Shown here piece by piece: positions 27,267-37,017 of a stretch of DNA of 64,000 nt (within the stretch, counting starts at the first letter, position 1; every line of letters begins with the position of its first letter). This DNA comes from Streptosporangium lutulentum (GTDB lineage Bacteria; Actinomycetota; Actinomycetes; Streptosporangiales; Streptosporangiaceae): assembly GCF_030811455.1 (NCBI RefSeq), contig NZ_JAUSQU010000001.1:682001-746000 (forward strand), read 5' to 3'. The translations under genes and the position numbers were made by a program. A model generated the notes under the pieces. It made no database searches. It saw nothing but the letters and a program-made list of their open reading frames with translations, and was not told the DNA's origin.

Positions 27267-28592
27267 GTGACACGCCGTCTGACCGTGGCGGTCACGGTCA
27301 TGGGGCTGCTGTGTTTCGGCATGACCGGGGCGGGCGCCTCGGCCGAGCCGCAGCCGAACGGCCAGTACAAGGTGCAGGGTCCGAGCGACGCGCGGCAGCG
27401 AAGCGCGATCGCGGCCACCGGCGCCGCGATCGACCAGGTCGACTCCGCCTCGATCGTGGTCACCGCCACCGAGGCCGAGGTCGCCGAGATCAAGAGGCTC
27501 GGCTACACCGTCACAAAGATCGCCAAGCCCTTGTCGCCCAGGGGGCCCGGGGATCGTGCGGACTTCCCGCCGGCCGACTCCGGCTATCACAACTACGCCG
27601 AGCTGACCGCCGCGGTGAACCAGATCGTCGCCGACCACCCGGCCATCGCCAGGAAAATCAGCTACGGCACCTCCTACGAGGGCCGCGACCTGATGGCCGT
27701 CAAGATCAGCGACAACGTCGGCACCGACGAGAACGAGCCCGAGGTGCTGTTCACCCACCACCAGCACGCCCGCGAGCACCTGACCGTCGAGATGGCGCTC
27801 TACCTGCTCAACCAGCTCACCGACGGCTACGGCAGCGACAGCAGGATCACCAACCTGGTGAACGGCCGCGAGATCTGGATCATGCCCGATCTCAACCCCG
27901 ACGGCGGCGAGTACGACATCGCCAACGGCTCCTACCGCTCCTGGCGCAAGAACCGCCAACCCAACGCCGGCTCCTCCTCCGTGGGCACCGACCTCAACCG
28001 CAACTGGGCCTACCAGTTCGGCTGCTGCGAAGGCTCCTCCGACTCCACCTCCAGCGAGACCTACCGCGGCACGGCGGGCGAATCCGCCCCGGAGGTCAAG
28101 GCGGTCGCCGACTGGGTGCGCAGCCGGGTGGTCGGCGGCGTGCAGCAGATCACGTCCCACATCGACTGGCACACCTACGGCGAGCTGGTCCTGTGGCCCT
28201 ACGGCTACACCTCCGACGACATCGCCTCCGGTCTGACGCAGGACGACCGTGACGCGTTGGAGGCGCTGGGCCAGAGCATGGCCTCCACGAACGGCTACAC
28301 CTCCCAGCAGGCCAATGATCTTTACATCACCGACGGCTCGATCGGCGACTGGATGTGGGGCACCTACAAGATCTTCAGCTATACCTTCGAGATGTATCCG
28401 ACCGGGGCGTCCCCGGGCTTCTATCCGCCCGACGAGCAGATCGTGCCACAGACGAGCCGCAACCGGGAGGCCGCGTTCCGCTTGCTGGAGTACTCCGACT
28501 GCGTCTACCGGATCATCGGCAAGGAGTCGCAGTACTGCGGCACCGGCACCCCGCCGACGACGAACCCGGCAGCCCTGACCCGCCGGTTCTGA
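27267..28592 (+). CDS. Secreted zinc carboxypeptidase, family M14 (carboxypeptidase T-like)
   Basis: This 441-residue exported peptidase starts best at GTG 27267, seven bases after GGGGAG; ATG 27261 and ATG 27246 are alternatives. A signal peptide ([24 protein letters not shown]) and a propeptide of about 80 residues precede the catalytic domain. Zinc ligands are His and Glu of [10 protein letters not shown] and His of DWHTYGEL. Substrate-binding Asn-Arg is in DLNRNW, and the general base Glu is in YTFEMYP. It would trim C-terminal residues from peptides outside the cell. The C-terminus has no added binding domain. Confidence 0.92.
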   Translation: MTRRLTVAVTVMGLLCFGMTGAGASAEPQPNGQYKVQGPSDARQRSAIAATGAAIDQVDSASIVVTATEAEVAEIKRLGYTVTKIAKPLSPRGPGDRADFPPADSGYHNYAELTAAVNQIVADHPAIARKISYGTSYEGRDLMAVKISDNVGTDENEPEVLFTHHQHAREHLTVEMALYLLNQLTDGYGSDSRITNLVNGREIWIMPDLNPDGGEYDIANGSYRSWRKNRQPNAGSSSVGTDLNRNWAYQFGCCEGSSDSTSSETYRGTAGESAPEVKAVADWVRSRVVGGVQQITSHIDWHTYGELVLWPYGYTSDDIASGLTQDDRDALEALGQSMASTNGYTSQQANDLYITDGSIGDWMWGTYKIFSYTFEMYPTGASPGFYPPDEQIVPQTSRNREAAFRLLEYSDCVYRIIGKESQYCGTGTPPTTNPAALTRRF

Positions 28593-28672
28593 TCCGTCAG
28601 CGCCGATCCGTCGGCCCGGGCCCGGCTCGGGGGCGCCCCTGGTCCTCCGGCGCGCTGTCCCGAGGGCGGCTC

Positions 28673-29482
28673 TCAGGCGCGGCAGATCAGCTCGCCGTGA
28701 AGGAGCGACATCCAGCCGTCCCGTTCCGCGGCCCAGGCCCGCCAGCCTTCGGAGACGCGGTGCAGATCGGCTTCGGTGGCGGCGCCGGAGTCGAGAAGCT
28801 GGCGGGCCATGGCGGACTTCAGGATCCGCTCGGCCCACAGGCCACCCCACCACGCACGATCCTCCGGCGTCGCGAAACACCAGGTCGAGGAGGTGGGCGA
28901 GACGTCGGTGAAGCCCGCCGCGTGAGCCCATGAAAGCAGCCGGCGGCCCGCGTCGGGTTCGCCGCCGTTGGCCCTGGCGATCCGGTGGTAGAGGATCTGC
29001 CATTCGTCCAGCTCGGGCTGTTCGGGGAACCAGGTGAACGCGGCGTAGTCGCTGTCGCGGACCGCGACGATCCCGCCCGGCTTGCAGACCCGCCGCATCT
29101 CGCGCAACGCCTGGACGGGATCGCCGACGTGCTGGAGCACCTGGTGGGCGTGGACGACGTCGAAGGTGTCGTCGGGGAACTCCAGCGCGTGCACGTCCGC
29201 CACGAAGAACTCGATGGTGGTCCGTCCGCGCCGCTCCGCCTCCGCGCGGGCCAGGGCGAGCGCCTCCTCGGTGACCTCCACGGCGGTGACCATGCCCGGC
29301 GCGATCCGCTCCGCCAGGTCGGAGGTGATGGTGCCGGGCCCGCAGCCGACGTCCAGCAGCGACATCCCCGGCCTCAGATGCGGCAGGAGATAAGCCGCAG
29401 AGTTCTCCGCCGTGCGCCATCTGTGGGATCGCAGCACCGACTCGTGGTGGCCGTGGGTGTATACGGCGTTCGTGTCCGCCAT
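28673..29482 (-). CDS. SAM-dependent methyltransferase (class I)
   Basis: This 269-residue protein has the SAM motif LLDVGCGPGTITSDLA, then VEVTEEALALAR, an acidic FFVADVHALEFPDDTFDVVHAHQVL and MRRVCKPGGIVAVRDSDY, all in the order of the UbiE/COQ5-type family. The C-terminal third is helical and Trp-rich and probably holds the acceptor, which is not identifiable. AAGGAG lies nine bases before the ATG. Confidence 0.87.
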   Translation of the reverse strand: MADTNAVYTHGHHESVLRSHRWRTAENSAAYLLPHLRPGMSLLDVGCGPGTITSDLAERIAPGMVTAVEVTEEALALARAEAERRGRTTIEFFVADVHALEFPDDTFDVVHAHQVLQHVGDPVQALREMRRVCKPGGIVAVRDSDYAAFTWFPEQPELDEWQILYHRIARANGGEPDAGRRLLSWAHAAGFTDVSPTSSTWCFATPEDRAWWGGLWAERILKSAMARQLLDSGAATEADLHRVSEGWRAWAAERDGWMSLLHGELICRA

Positions 29483-29669
29483 GGAATATCACTCCTTCTT
29501 CGCTGGGCACACCGTAGCATGTGTCTCATATAACAAGAAAAATCGTCTCACTATGTGGTCGTAACGGATTCAGCACATTGTTGTCGCTTACTGTCATGGG
29601 CGCTTGTCGGTCGGGGAGGGCGCGCTCACACTCGGGGCGGGCATCGGTGCGACGATGGGGGTGGTCCTC

Positions 29670-30122
29670 GTGCGCGAGGAGTTCAGCACTCGAGAGATCT
29701 GGCCGTTGGAGTGTCCGCACTGCCGGCACGTCTGGCAGGAGGAATATCTCGTCCGCCGCCTGACCGACGATCACGGGCACGACACCGTGCTCTGGCTGCG
29801 GTCGGGGGTGCCGGTCCAGCCGCCCTGGTCGGGGGCGAGCTGTCCCGGCTGCGGCTGCGGGGACGCGCGGGCCTTCCCCGCCGGGCACCGGCCGCGCCCC
29901 GCGCCCCTCCCGCTCGGGCGCGCGTCTCTCCCCGTGGGGCCGGATCCCGCACCGGCCGGGACGGCCGGCCCCGGGCTCGCCGCGGAGCGGGGGCCCGTGC
30001 CGGACCGGAACCGGCGCTCTTCCCGGCGGGTGCGGCCGGTTGTGGTCTACGCCCTTCTCGGGATCGCGTTTCTGCTCTTCACGAGCTTCGAGTTCGTCGA
30101 ATACGTGGTCAGGCACCACTGA
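29670..30122 (+). CDS. Small zinc-ribbon membrane protein, unknown function
   Basis: The frame encodes about 150 residues with ECPHCRHVW and, 50 residues later, CPGCGCGD, forming a likely zinc ribbon. A Pro/Ala-rich spacer and one C-terminal membrane helix (VVVYALLGIAFLLFTSFEFV) follow. I do not recognise a named family. GTG 29670 is preferred (REEFSTREIWPLECP); ATG 29655 or 29604 would lengthen it. It stands alone, with the carbohydrate-related operon region downstream. Confidence 0.6.
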   Translation: MREEFSTREIWPLECPHCRHVWQEEYLVRRLTDDHGHDTVLWLRSGVPVQPPWSGASCPGCGCGDARAFPAGHRPRPAPLPLGRASLPVGPDPAPAGTAGPGLAAERGPVPDRNRRSSRRVRPVVVYALLGIAFLLFTSFEFVEYVVRHH

Positions 30123-30125
30123 GGT

Positions 30126-30135
30126 AAAGCGCTTT
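30126..30135. promoter_or_regulatory. LacI/cre-like palindrome
   Basis: AAAGCGCTTT, a self-complementary core typical of LacI-family operators, lies just after the zinc-ribbon gene and about 200 bases before the 36-bp palindrome that shares the AGCGCT centre. Confidence 0.3.
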
Positions 30136-30326
30136 CCGCGATGGAAGGCGGGGATGCGCATTCGGCATTCACGCCTGGTTCGGAGTCGGTGGGATATCTC
30201 GCCTTGCCTTCCCCGAATACCATCCGGGCCGGAAATGAGTTGATAAAGGTGTCGCGCTCCCATAGCGCGAATGCCATTAACCGGATAGAAACATCTCATC
30301 CCTTCGTTCACGGCTTGACGTAAGCG

Positions 30327-30362
30327 CCGCGAGGGCGAGAGAGCGCTCTCTCGCCCTCGCGG
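30327..30362. promoter_or_regulatory. 36-bp perfect palindrome upstream of a secreted beta-helix gene
   Basis: Two 18-base arms meet with no loop at 30344/30345; the centre reads GAGAGAGCGCTCTCTC. The GAGCGCTC core resembles operators of actinomycete LacI-family sugar regulators such as CebR. The site ends 35 bases before the ATG at 30398. It could instead act as a terminator for the upstream gene, but there is no T tract. Confidence 0.55.
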
Positions 30363-30397
30363 TGACGTCATGCCGCCCGTTCTCGATAGGCAGGTCG

Positions 30398-32212
30398 ATG
30401 AGAACTGTCCGTGACCACTGCGTGCGAGAGACCTCGCGCGCACGCAGAGGCATCTCCTTAGTCCGTCTTCTCGCGCTCGCCTCGGTGGCGGTGTTCACCG
30501 GCGCCGGGCTGGTGTCCGTCCCCGCCACCGCCGCGGCGCACAAGGACGGGGCGCCGGACTTCGGGCCCAACGTCTTCGTGTACGACCCGTCGACGCCCGT
30601 CACGCAGATTCAGGCCAAGCTCGACGAACTCTTCGCCCAGCAAGAGGACAACGAGATGGGCACGAACCGGTACGCCGTACTGTTCAAGCCCGGCCGATAC
30701 GACGTCAACGCGAGGCTCGGCTACTACACGACCGTCGCCGGGCTCGGCCGGTCGCCGGACGACGTCGACATCAACGGCGCGATTCGGGTCATCGGCCAGC
30801 CCGATCCGGACTCGGCGGCCGGCATCTCCTCGCTCACCAACTTCTGGCGCTCCGCCGAGAACCTGTCGGTGACGCCGACCGACTGGTCGAACCAGTGGGC
30901 GGTGTCGCAGGCGTCGCCGATGCGACGGGTCCACATCCGCGGCACTCTGTGGCTGGAGCCCGGGAACGCCGGATTCTCGAGCGGCGGGTACATCGCCGAC
31001 TCGAAGGTCGACGGGATCACGATCAACGGCTCGCAGCAGCAGTGGCTGACGCGCGACAGCGAACTCGGCGACGCCTGGACCAACGGCGTCTGGAACCAGG
31101 TGTTCTCCGGTGTGACGGGGGCTCCTCCCACGGGCTTCCCGAATCCGCCCTACACGACGCTGCCCACCAGCCCCGTGACGCGGGAGAAGCCCTTCCTCCA
31201 CATCGACGACTCGGGCGACTACCGGGTCTTCGTCCCGAGCCTGCGCCACAACACCTCCGGTACGACCTGGGCCGACGGCCGGCGGCAGGAGGGGACGTCG
31301 CTGCCGATCCGCGACTTCTTCATCGCGAAGCCGTCCGACAGCGCGCAGAAGATCAACCAGCAGTTGTCGCGTGGCAAGCACCTCCTGCTCACCCCGGGCG
31401 TCTACCATCTCGACCAGGCCCTGCGCGTGAGGAACAAGAACACGGTCGTGCTCGGGCTGGGCATGCCGAGCCTGGCGCCCGGCACCGGTGACGCGGCACT
31501 GAAGATCGACGACGTCGACGGAGTCCGGATCGCCGGGGTGCTCGTCGACGCCGGACGGCGAGAGTCCGACACGCTGGTCGAGGTCGGCGAGCGGAACAGC
31601 CGCAGGGACCACTCCCGCAACCCGATCTCGCTGCAGGACGTCTTCTTCCGCATCGGCGGACCGTGGGTGGGCAAGGCGAAGACGAGCCTCGTGGTCAACA
31701 GCGACGACACGCTCATCGACAACATCTGGGCGTGGCGTGGCGACCACGGCAACGGGATCGGCTGGACGCAGAACACGGCCGACACGGGCGTCGTCGTCAA
31801 CGGCGACGACGTGACGGCGTACGGCCTGTTCGTCGAGCACTACCAGAAGTACCAGACGATCTGGAACGGCGAGAGGGGCCGGACGATCTTCTACCAGAGC
31901 GAGCTTCCGTACGACCCGCCGAGCCAGAGCGCCTGGAGCAGCCCGACGGGCAAGGGATGGGCGTCGTACAAGGTCTCTCCCCGGGTGAAGGCCCACGAGG
32001 CGTGGGGCCTGGGCGTCTACTCCTACTTCAACCAGGGCGTGGACATCCGCGCGGACCGGGGGATCGAGGTTCCGAAGACCAAGAAGGTCAGCTTCCACAA
32101 CATGGTCACGGTCTTCCTCGACGGCAGCGGCGGCATCGAGCGGACGATCAACGATGTGGGCACCCCCGTCGTCGGTTCGTACGGGACGAGCACCGTCGTC
32201 GCCTACCAGTGA
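30398..32212 (+). CDS. Secreted beta-helix protein (GH55/pectate-lyase-like fold; often mislabelled adenylyl cyclase)
   Basis: This 604-residue exported protein has a signal peptide (ISLVRLLALASVAVFTGAGL) and a mature region that begins with GPNVFVYDPSTPVTQIQAKL and YAVLFKPGRYDVNARLGYYT, followed by ladder-like stretches (VRIAGVLVDAG, VVVNGDDVTAYGLFVEHY) expected of a right-handed beta-helix. Relatives in actinomycetes carry annotations from coagulation factor 5/8 to adenylyl cyclase, neither of which fits the sequence. A carbohydrate-active role like GH55 is inferred. ATG 30398 is used; a GTG at 30362 lies inside the palindrome. The coding end is partly duplicated directly downstream. Confidence 0.75.
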   Translation: MRTVRDHCVRETSRARRGISLVRLLALASVAVFTGAGLVSVPATAAAHKDGAPDFGPNVFVYDPSTPVTQIQAKLDELFAQQEDNEMGTNRYAVLFKPGRYDVNARLGYYTTVAGLGRSPDDVDINGAIRVIGQPDPDSAAGISSLTNFWRSAENLSVTPTDWSNQWAVSQASPMRRVHIRGTLWLEPGNAGFSSGGYIADSKVDGITINGSQQQWLTRDSELGDAWTNGVWNQVFSGVTGAPPTGFPNPPYTTLPTSPVTREKPFLHIDDSGDYRVFVPSLRHNTSGTTWADGRRQEGTSLPIRDFFIAKPSDSAQKINQQLSRGKHLLLTPGVYHLDQALRVRNKNTVVLGLGMPSLAPGTGDAALKIDDVDGVRIAGVLVDAGRRESDTLVEVGERNSRRDHSRNPISLQDVFFRIGGPWVGKAKTSLVVNSDDTLIDNIWAWRGDHGNGIGWTQNTADTGVVVNGDDVTAYGLFVEHYQKYQTIWNGERGRTIFYQSELPYDPPSQSAWSSPTGKGWASYKVSPRVKAHEAWGLGVYSYFNQGVDIRADRGIEVPKTKKVSFHNMVTVFLDGSGGIERTINDVGTPVVGSYGTSTVVAYQ

Positions 32213-32283
32213 GGTGACCTGACGCACGGTAGACCCGTACGGGACGAGCACCGTCGTCGGTCGCCGGTGAGGTGACCTGACGC
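32178..32283 (+). repeat. Tandem duplication of a gene 3' end including the stop
   Basis: Bases 32178-32225 (last codons, TGA and flank) recur at 32236-32283. The first 24 and last 17 bases are identical and 7 bases between them vary, with a period of 58. The 32213-32465 gap otherwise holds an operator-like palindrome and the ribosome site of the next gene. Confidence 0.8.
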
Positions 32284-32352
32284 GGGTCCGGCGGGCACGA
32301 CAGGCCGGTCCGGGGCTTCCCGGGCCGGCGAGCCCTCCTTGATCGCATGACA

Positions 32353-32376
32353 GATGTCATCCGCGTTGATGACATC
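32353..32376. promoter_or_regulatory. Inverted repeat, candidate operator
   Basis: GATGTCATC, six bases, then GATGACATC form a perfect 9-bp inverted repeat about 90 bases upstream of the secreted hydrolase start. The shape suits a dimeric regulator. Confidence 0.45.
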
Positions 32377-32465
32377 GGCCACTACTGCCCCGCCCCCGTC
32401 CTTCGGGAAGATCGGCCACGTGCGGCCGGCGACGTGCCCGTCGCACGAATACGGGAGGGCCGATC

Positions 32466-34106
32466 ATGAGATGGCGCGTTGCCGGAGTGCTGCTGGGATT
32501 GCTGGGGACGGTCGTGTACGCCGCGCCGGCGAGTGCGGCCGAGGCCGGGCCGCCGGCCCGGAAAGCCGCCGGGGGAGTCGCCGGGGTCCAGGTGCCGGCG
32601 CTGGAGTGGAAGGCGTGCGCTGACACGCCGCAGTTGCAGTGCGCCACCGCGTCGGTGCCGCTCGACTACGCGATTCCACGCGGCCGATCGGTGACGCTGG
32701 CCCTGGCCAGGATCCCCGCCAAGGATCCGGCCCGGCGGCTGGGCTCCCTGGTGGTGAACCGGGGCGGCCCCGGCTACTCGGCCGTCGACTACCTGAGCGG
32801 CGTCGTCGGGGGCGCGCTGCCCAGCCCGGTGAACGCGGAGGTGATGGCCAGGTACGACATCGTCGGCATCGACCCGCGCGGCATGGGACGCAGCGTGCCG
32901 GCCGTTCGATGCTTCGAGAGCGAGGCGGAGTCGGCGGCGCTCGCCCGTGGCGTGTCGAACGTGCCGGTGACCGCGGCGGAGCGGCGCGAGCGGGCCCGGG
33001 CGGACGCCAGGTACGCGAGTCTGTGCCGCGAGCGGAGCGGCACGCTGCTCGATCACCTCACCAGCGTCGCGATGGCGCGCGACCTCGATGTGATGCGCGC
33101 GGCCCTGGGCGAGGAGCGGCTGAATTACCTGGGCCAGTCGTACGGCACCTACCTCGGCATGATCTACGCGAACATGTTCACGAGCAGGACCGGCCGGTTC
33201 GTCTTCGACAGCGTCATCGACCCCGAGCGGCGCGACGCGGGCGCGCCGGGCACCACGCCGTTGAGCCGCACCGGCAGCGACGTCGCCACCGAGCAGACGT
33301 TGGAGGAGTTCTTCCGGCTCTGCAGGGAGAGCGGCGAGCGTTGTGCGTTCGGCGACGGCGACCCGGAGGCGGCTTTCGCGCACATCATGGATGTGCTGCG
33401 CAGAGGGCCGGTGCCGCTCAAGGGGAGTGACGGCAAGACCGTCCCGCTCACCTACTCCTTCGTGGTCACGTGGACCGGTCAGTGGCTGTACCAGCCGGTG
33501 TTCTGGAACATCCAGGGCGGCGGGGCGCCGTTCCTGAAGGAGGTCGGCGAGGCGATCAAGGATCCGTCCGGCAGCGCGGCCGCCACCCTCGCGGCGGAGG
33601 TCGTCGCGTTCCAGCAGGCCGGGATCGGTGTCACGCCGTACACCTCGCCGATCAGGCCCGCCTACGACGCGGTGACCTGCTCGGAGACGGACGGCCCCAG
33701 GACCGCCAAGGCTCTGGCGCGGCTTTCGGCCGAGCGCGACAGGCGCGCGGGCCCGTTCGGGACGCTGCGCGCCTACGAGACGAGCGCGTGCGTGCCCTGG
33801 CGCAGCGCGAACGAGCTCAGGTACAGGGGCCCGTGGACCGCCCGCACCGCCGAACCCGTGTTCATCGTGAACAGCAGGTTCGACCCGGCGACCCCGCTCT
33901 GGTCGGCGCAGCGCGTGCAGGGGATGCTGCGGAACAGCCGCCTGCTGATCAACGAGGGATGGGGGCACATAGCCGCCCAGCAGTCCTCCTGCGTGGTGGA
34001 GGCGGCCTCCCGATACCTGACGGACGGCACGCCGCCCGCCCCGGGGGCCACGTGCAAGCCCGACCTCGTCCCGTTCGCCACGCCCACAGGGGCTGAACCG
34101 CGCTAG
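32466..34106 (+). CDS. Secreted alpha/beta hydrolase, tripeptidyl-aminopeptidase-like (S33)
   Basis: This 546-residue exported enzyme has a signal peptide (VAGVLLGLLGTVVYAAPASA), the oxyanion region LVVNRGGPGYSA, the nucleophile Ser225 in GQSYGTYLG, a likely Asp in NSRFDPATP and the His in EGWGHIA. The last part is the TAP-like C-terminal domain. This is the layout of SlpD/SlpE and Streptomyces tripeptidyl aminopeptidases, which release short peptides outside the cell. GGGAGGG lies six bases before the ATG. Confidence 0.9.
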   Translation: MRWRVAGVLLGLLGTVVYAAPASAAEAGPPARKAAGGVAGVQVPALEWKACADTPQLQCATASVPLDYAIPRGRSVTLALARIPAKDPARRLGSLVVNRGGPGYSAVDYLSGVVGGALPSPVNAEVMARYDIVGIDPRGMGRSVPAVRCFESEAESAALARGVSNVPVTAAERRERARADARYASLCRERSGTLLDHLTSVAMARDLDVMRAALGEERLNYLGQSYGTYLGMIYANMFTSRTGRFVFDSVIDPERRDAGAPGTTPLSRTGSDVATEQTLEEFFRLCRESGERCAFGDGDPEAAFAHIMDVLRRGPVPLKGSDGKTVPLTYSFVVTWTGQWLYQPVFWNIQGGGAPFLKEVGEAIKDPSGSAAATLAAEVVAFQQAGIGVTPYTSPIRPAYDAVTCSETDGPRTAKALARLSAERDRRAGPFGTLRAYETSACVPWRSANELRYRGPWTARTAEPVFIVNSRFDPATPLWSAQRVQGMLRNSRLLINEGWGHIAAQQSSCVVEAASRYLTDGTPPAPGATCKPDLVPFATPTGAEPR

Positions 34107-34132
34107 AAGATCACTCGCACTCAACCTGCCAG

Positions 34133-34166
34133 GCCGCCTGCCCGAACCACCGGTCGGGCAGGCGGC
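34133..34166. terminator. Hairpin after the secreted hydrolase
   Basis: A perfect 13-bp stem (GCCGCCTGCCCGA) with an 8-base loop begins 27 bases after the stop. No T run follows, as is common in high-GC actinomycetes. The rest of the 34107-34419 gap shows no gene and should contain the promoter of the acetamidase gene. Confidence 0.65.
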
Positions 34167-34419
34167 GGCAGGCGTCCTCGGACCGCCGGTGCTGATCGCA
34201 GGGCAAGACATCGAGCCCGCCGACGGCTCCGGCGGCTCCGGCGGCCGGTGGCGAATCGCCCGGCGCACCGCCTGCGACCGCATCGCCCACGTGCCGGTCT
34301 TTCCGAATTGCACTGTTTCGGTCTGTTCGTGGACGGACGCGACGGTTAGGGTCATATCGCCCCCGCCCCGGGGGCTACCGGTTCCCTGACATCTCGTGCC
34401 CCGAACAAGAAGGACCTGC

Positions 34420-35340
34420 ATGACGAACCACCGGCTTGACCCCACCCCCGAAACGGTGACCGACGTCTTCTCCCGCGACCTTCCGGCCGCGCTGACCGTC
34501 GACCCGGGTGACACGATCGTCGTGCACTCCCTGGACGCGTCGGGACACCTGGAGCGGCAGCGGACGCCCGGTGAGGTCCGCCCGAAGATGTTCAGCGCCA
34601 AGCGCGGCCACTGCCTCGCCGGGCCCATCGCCGTACGCGGCGCGGAGCCGGGGATGATGCTCGCGGTTCGGCTGGTCTCGCTGCGGCCGGACGAGTGGGG
34701 CTGGACCGTCGCCGCCGCGCTGGACAACCCGCTCAACCGGCGGCTCGGGGTGGCCGGCGGACCCCCTACCTGGCTGCTCTGGGAACTGGACGCCGACAAG
34801 CTCACAGGTGTCAACCAGCACGGGCTGACGATGGACCTCGCGCCCTTCCTCGGCGTCATCGGCCTGCCGCCGGCCGAGGCCGGCGAGCACTCGACGACCC
34901 CGCCCCGCCCGTCCGGCGGGAACATCGACTGCCGCGAACTCGTCGCCGGCTCGACCCTCTACCTGCCGGTGACCGTGCCCGGCGCGCAACTGTGCCTCGG
35001 CGACGGGCACGCCGCGCAGGGCGACGGCGAGGTGTCCGGCACCGCGATCGAGTGCGGGATGACCACCGAGCTCGTGGTCGACCTGGTGACCGACCGGCCG
35101 ATCCCGACGGTGCACGCGGTGACCCCGGCCGGCCGCGTCACCTTCGGCTTCAGCGCCGACCTCAACGAGGCGTCCGCGCAGGCGCTGGACGCCATGCTCG
35201 GCTGGATCCAGTCGATGTTCGACGTGGACAAGGCCACCGCCCTCGCCCTGGCCAGCCCGTCCGTCAGCCTGCGGGTCACCCAGGTGGCCAACCAGGTGTG
35301 GGGCGTCCACGCCGTGCTGCCCGACGGGGTGCTGCGATGA
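34420..35340 (+). CDS. Acetamidase/formamidase family protein
   Basis: This 306-residue protein matches FmdA/AmdA amidases along its whole length: VDPGDTIVVHSLDASGHL, KRGHCLAGPIAVRGAEPGM, PRPSGGNIDCREL and LGDGHAAQGDGEVSGTAIE, which hold the metal and substrate residues of the family. It would hydrolyse formamide or small amides in the cytoplasm. ATG 34420 follows AAGGA; an upstream start at 34396 would add eight residues. Convergent with the aldehyde dehydrogenase gene across 44 bases. Confidence 0.9.
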   Translation: MTNHRLDPTPETVTDVFSRDLPAALTVDPGDTIVVHSLDASGHLERQRTPGEVRPKMFSAKRGHCLAGPIAVRGAEPGMMLAVRLVSLRPDEWGWTVAAALDNPLNRRLGVAGGPPTWLLWELDADKLTGVNQHGLTMDLAPFLGVIGLPPAEAGEHSTTPPRPSGGNIDCRELVAGSTLYLPVTVPGAQLCLGDGHAAQGDGEVSGTAIECGMTTELVVDLVTDRPIPTVHAVTPAGRVTFGFSADLNEASAQALDAMLGWIQSMFDVDKATALALASPSVSLRVTQVANQVWGVHAVLPDGVLR

Positions 35341-35384
35341 GGCGGCGACCCGTCACACGGACCGGGTGACCCCGCGGCTCCCCG

Positions 35385-36920
35385 TCAAAGGCGGAAGCCG
35401 AGGTCGGGGACGACCTCGGCGACGTCCATCTGGGCCTTCTGCAGCTTGCCCGAGTAGTCCCAGTTCATCGCCTGCCAGCGGGTGAACTGGTCGAGCACCC
35501 ACACCCCCGACTGCCGGCTTCCGTTGCCCGACTTGCCGTTTCCGCCGAAAGGCAGGTGGGCCTCCGCGCCCGAGGTGGAGTTGTTGACGCTGACCATGCC
35601 GGCGCCGATGCCCTCCCGGAACCGGAAGGCGGACTTGGGGTCGGTGGTGTAGATGGAGGAGGAGAGCCCGTAGCCGGGACGGTTGGCCAGGTCGACGGCC
35701 TCGTCCAGGGTCGTGAAGGTGCTCACGCCGACGATCGGGCCGAAGGTCTCCTCAAGGAAGAGCCGGTCGTCGGGGCGCACGCCGTCCACGATCACCGGGT
35801 GGTAGTAGAGGCCGCCCTCCCCGGAGAAGTCGCCGCGGGCGTTCGCGGAGGTGATCCGCCCGGTGGCGCCGGAGACGACCGTGTGGTGCGGCTGGATCCA
35901 GCCCAGATACTCCTCGTACCGGGCCGCGAACTTGTGGTCGAGCATCGGCCCGCACAGCACCTCCCCGGCCGGGTCGCCGATCACGGCCTCGGCCGTCGCG
36001 CGCGTGTAGCGGTCGAGGAAGTCGTCGTGGACGCTCTCGTGCACGATCACCGTGCCGAGCGAGGTGCAGCGCTGCCCCGCCGTGCCGAACCCGGCGAACA
36101 GCGCGCCCTCCACCGCCAGGTCGAGGTCGGCGTCGGGCATGACCACCATCGGGTTCTTGCCGCCGAGCTCCAGGCAGGGAGACTGCAGGTGCCGCCCGCA
36201 CAGCTCGCCGATCCTCCGGCCGACCTCGGTGGAACCGGTGAAGCCGACCTTGTGCACCGTGCCCTCGTCCAGCGCGCTCTCAAGACCCTGGAACGTCGCC
36301 TGGCCGTCGGCGAGCACCAGGTTCAGCACGCCCTCGGGCAGCCCCGACGCCGTGAACAGCCGGAAGAGCGCCTCGGCCGAGGCCGCGGCGTACTCGGCGG
36401 GCTTCCACACGACCGCGTTGCCCGCCAGCAGCGCCGGGACGAGATACCAGGACGGCACCGCGACCGGGAAGTTGCCCGCCGTGATCACCGCGGCCACCCC
36501 CACCGGCACCCGGAAGGTGAACAGGTTCTTGTCCGGCATCTCCGAGGGCACCGTCTGCCCGTAGAGCCGCCGGCCCTCGCCGAGGAAGAAGTCACACGTG
36601 TCGACGATCTCGCGGACCTCGCCCAGGGCCTCGGCGTACGGCTTGCCGATCTCCCGGGTGACCAGGCGGGCCAGGGTCTCGGCGTTGGCCTCCACCAGGC
36701 GTCCGATCGAGGCGATCACCCGTCCCCGGACGGGCGCGGGGACCGCCGCCCACTCCTTCTGGGCCGCGGCGGCCGTACGGCACGCGGAGGAGAACGTGCC
36801 CGCGTCCGCCAGCTGGACGCGCGCGACCACCTCGCTCACCTTGGCGGGGTTGATCGAGTCGTAGGCGGTGCCGTTCGGGACTTCTTTTCCGCCGATGACG
36901 GAACCGATCTCGCGGGTCAT
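35385..36920 (-). CDS. Aldehyde dehydrogenase family protein
   Basis: This 511-residue NAD(P)-dependent enzyme has ITAGNFPVAVPSWYLVPAL, VGFTGSTEVG, the general-base Glu251 in LELGGKNP and the catalytic Cys285 in TAGQRCTSLG. The SPCLELGGKNPMVVMPDADL form and NRPGYGLSSSIYT are those of the branch that includes piperideine-6-carboxylate and related semialdehyde dehydrogenases, but the substrate is not fixed. ATG 36920 has AGGAGG six bases upstream; ATG 36923 directly adjoins it. Confidence 0.92.
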   Translation of the reverse strand: MTREIGSVIGGKEVPNGTAYDSINPAKVSEVVARVQLADAGTFSSACRTAAAAQKEWAAVPAPVRGRVIASIGRLVEANAETLARLVTREIGKPYAEALGEVREIVDTCDFFLGEGRRLYGQTVPSEMPDKNLFTFRVPVGVAAVITAGNFPVAVPSWYLVPALLAGNAVVWKPAEYAAASAEALFRLFTASGLPEGVLNLVLADGQATFQGLESALDEGTVHKVGFTGSTEVGRRIGELCGRHLQSPCLELGGKNPMVVMPDADLDLAVEGALFAGFGTAGQRCTSLGTVIVHESVHDDFLDRYTRATAEAVIGDPAGEVLCGPMLDHKFAARYEEYLGWIQPHHTVVSGATGRITSANARGDFSGEGGLYYHPVIVDGVRPDDRLFLEETFGPIVGVSTFTTLDEAVDLANRPGYGLSSSIYTTDPKSAFRFREGIGAGMVSVNNSTSGAEAHLPFGGNGKSGNGSRQSGVWVLDQFTRWQAMNWDYSGKLQKAQMDVAEVVPDLGFRL

Positions 36921-37017
36921 CATTGACCTCCTGAGTGTGGGCGTGTGACCGCATTCTCCCCGCAGACGGGGAAGCCGTCACATCCAGGGCGGCCACCCGT
37001 TCGTCAGGGGGAGGACG

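Noticed and set aside
30458-32251. 597-codon frame antisense to the beta-helix gene
   Set aside because: It is a shadow of a gene with signal peptide and coherent fold; its composition is Arg/Val/Asp-biased without domains.
32382-34925. 847-codon antisense frame across two genes
   Set aside because: It spans the hydrolase and acetamidase genes, both of which have full catalytic motifs on the plus strand.
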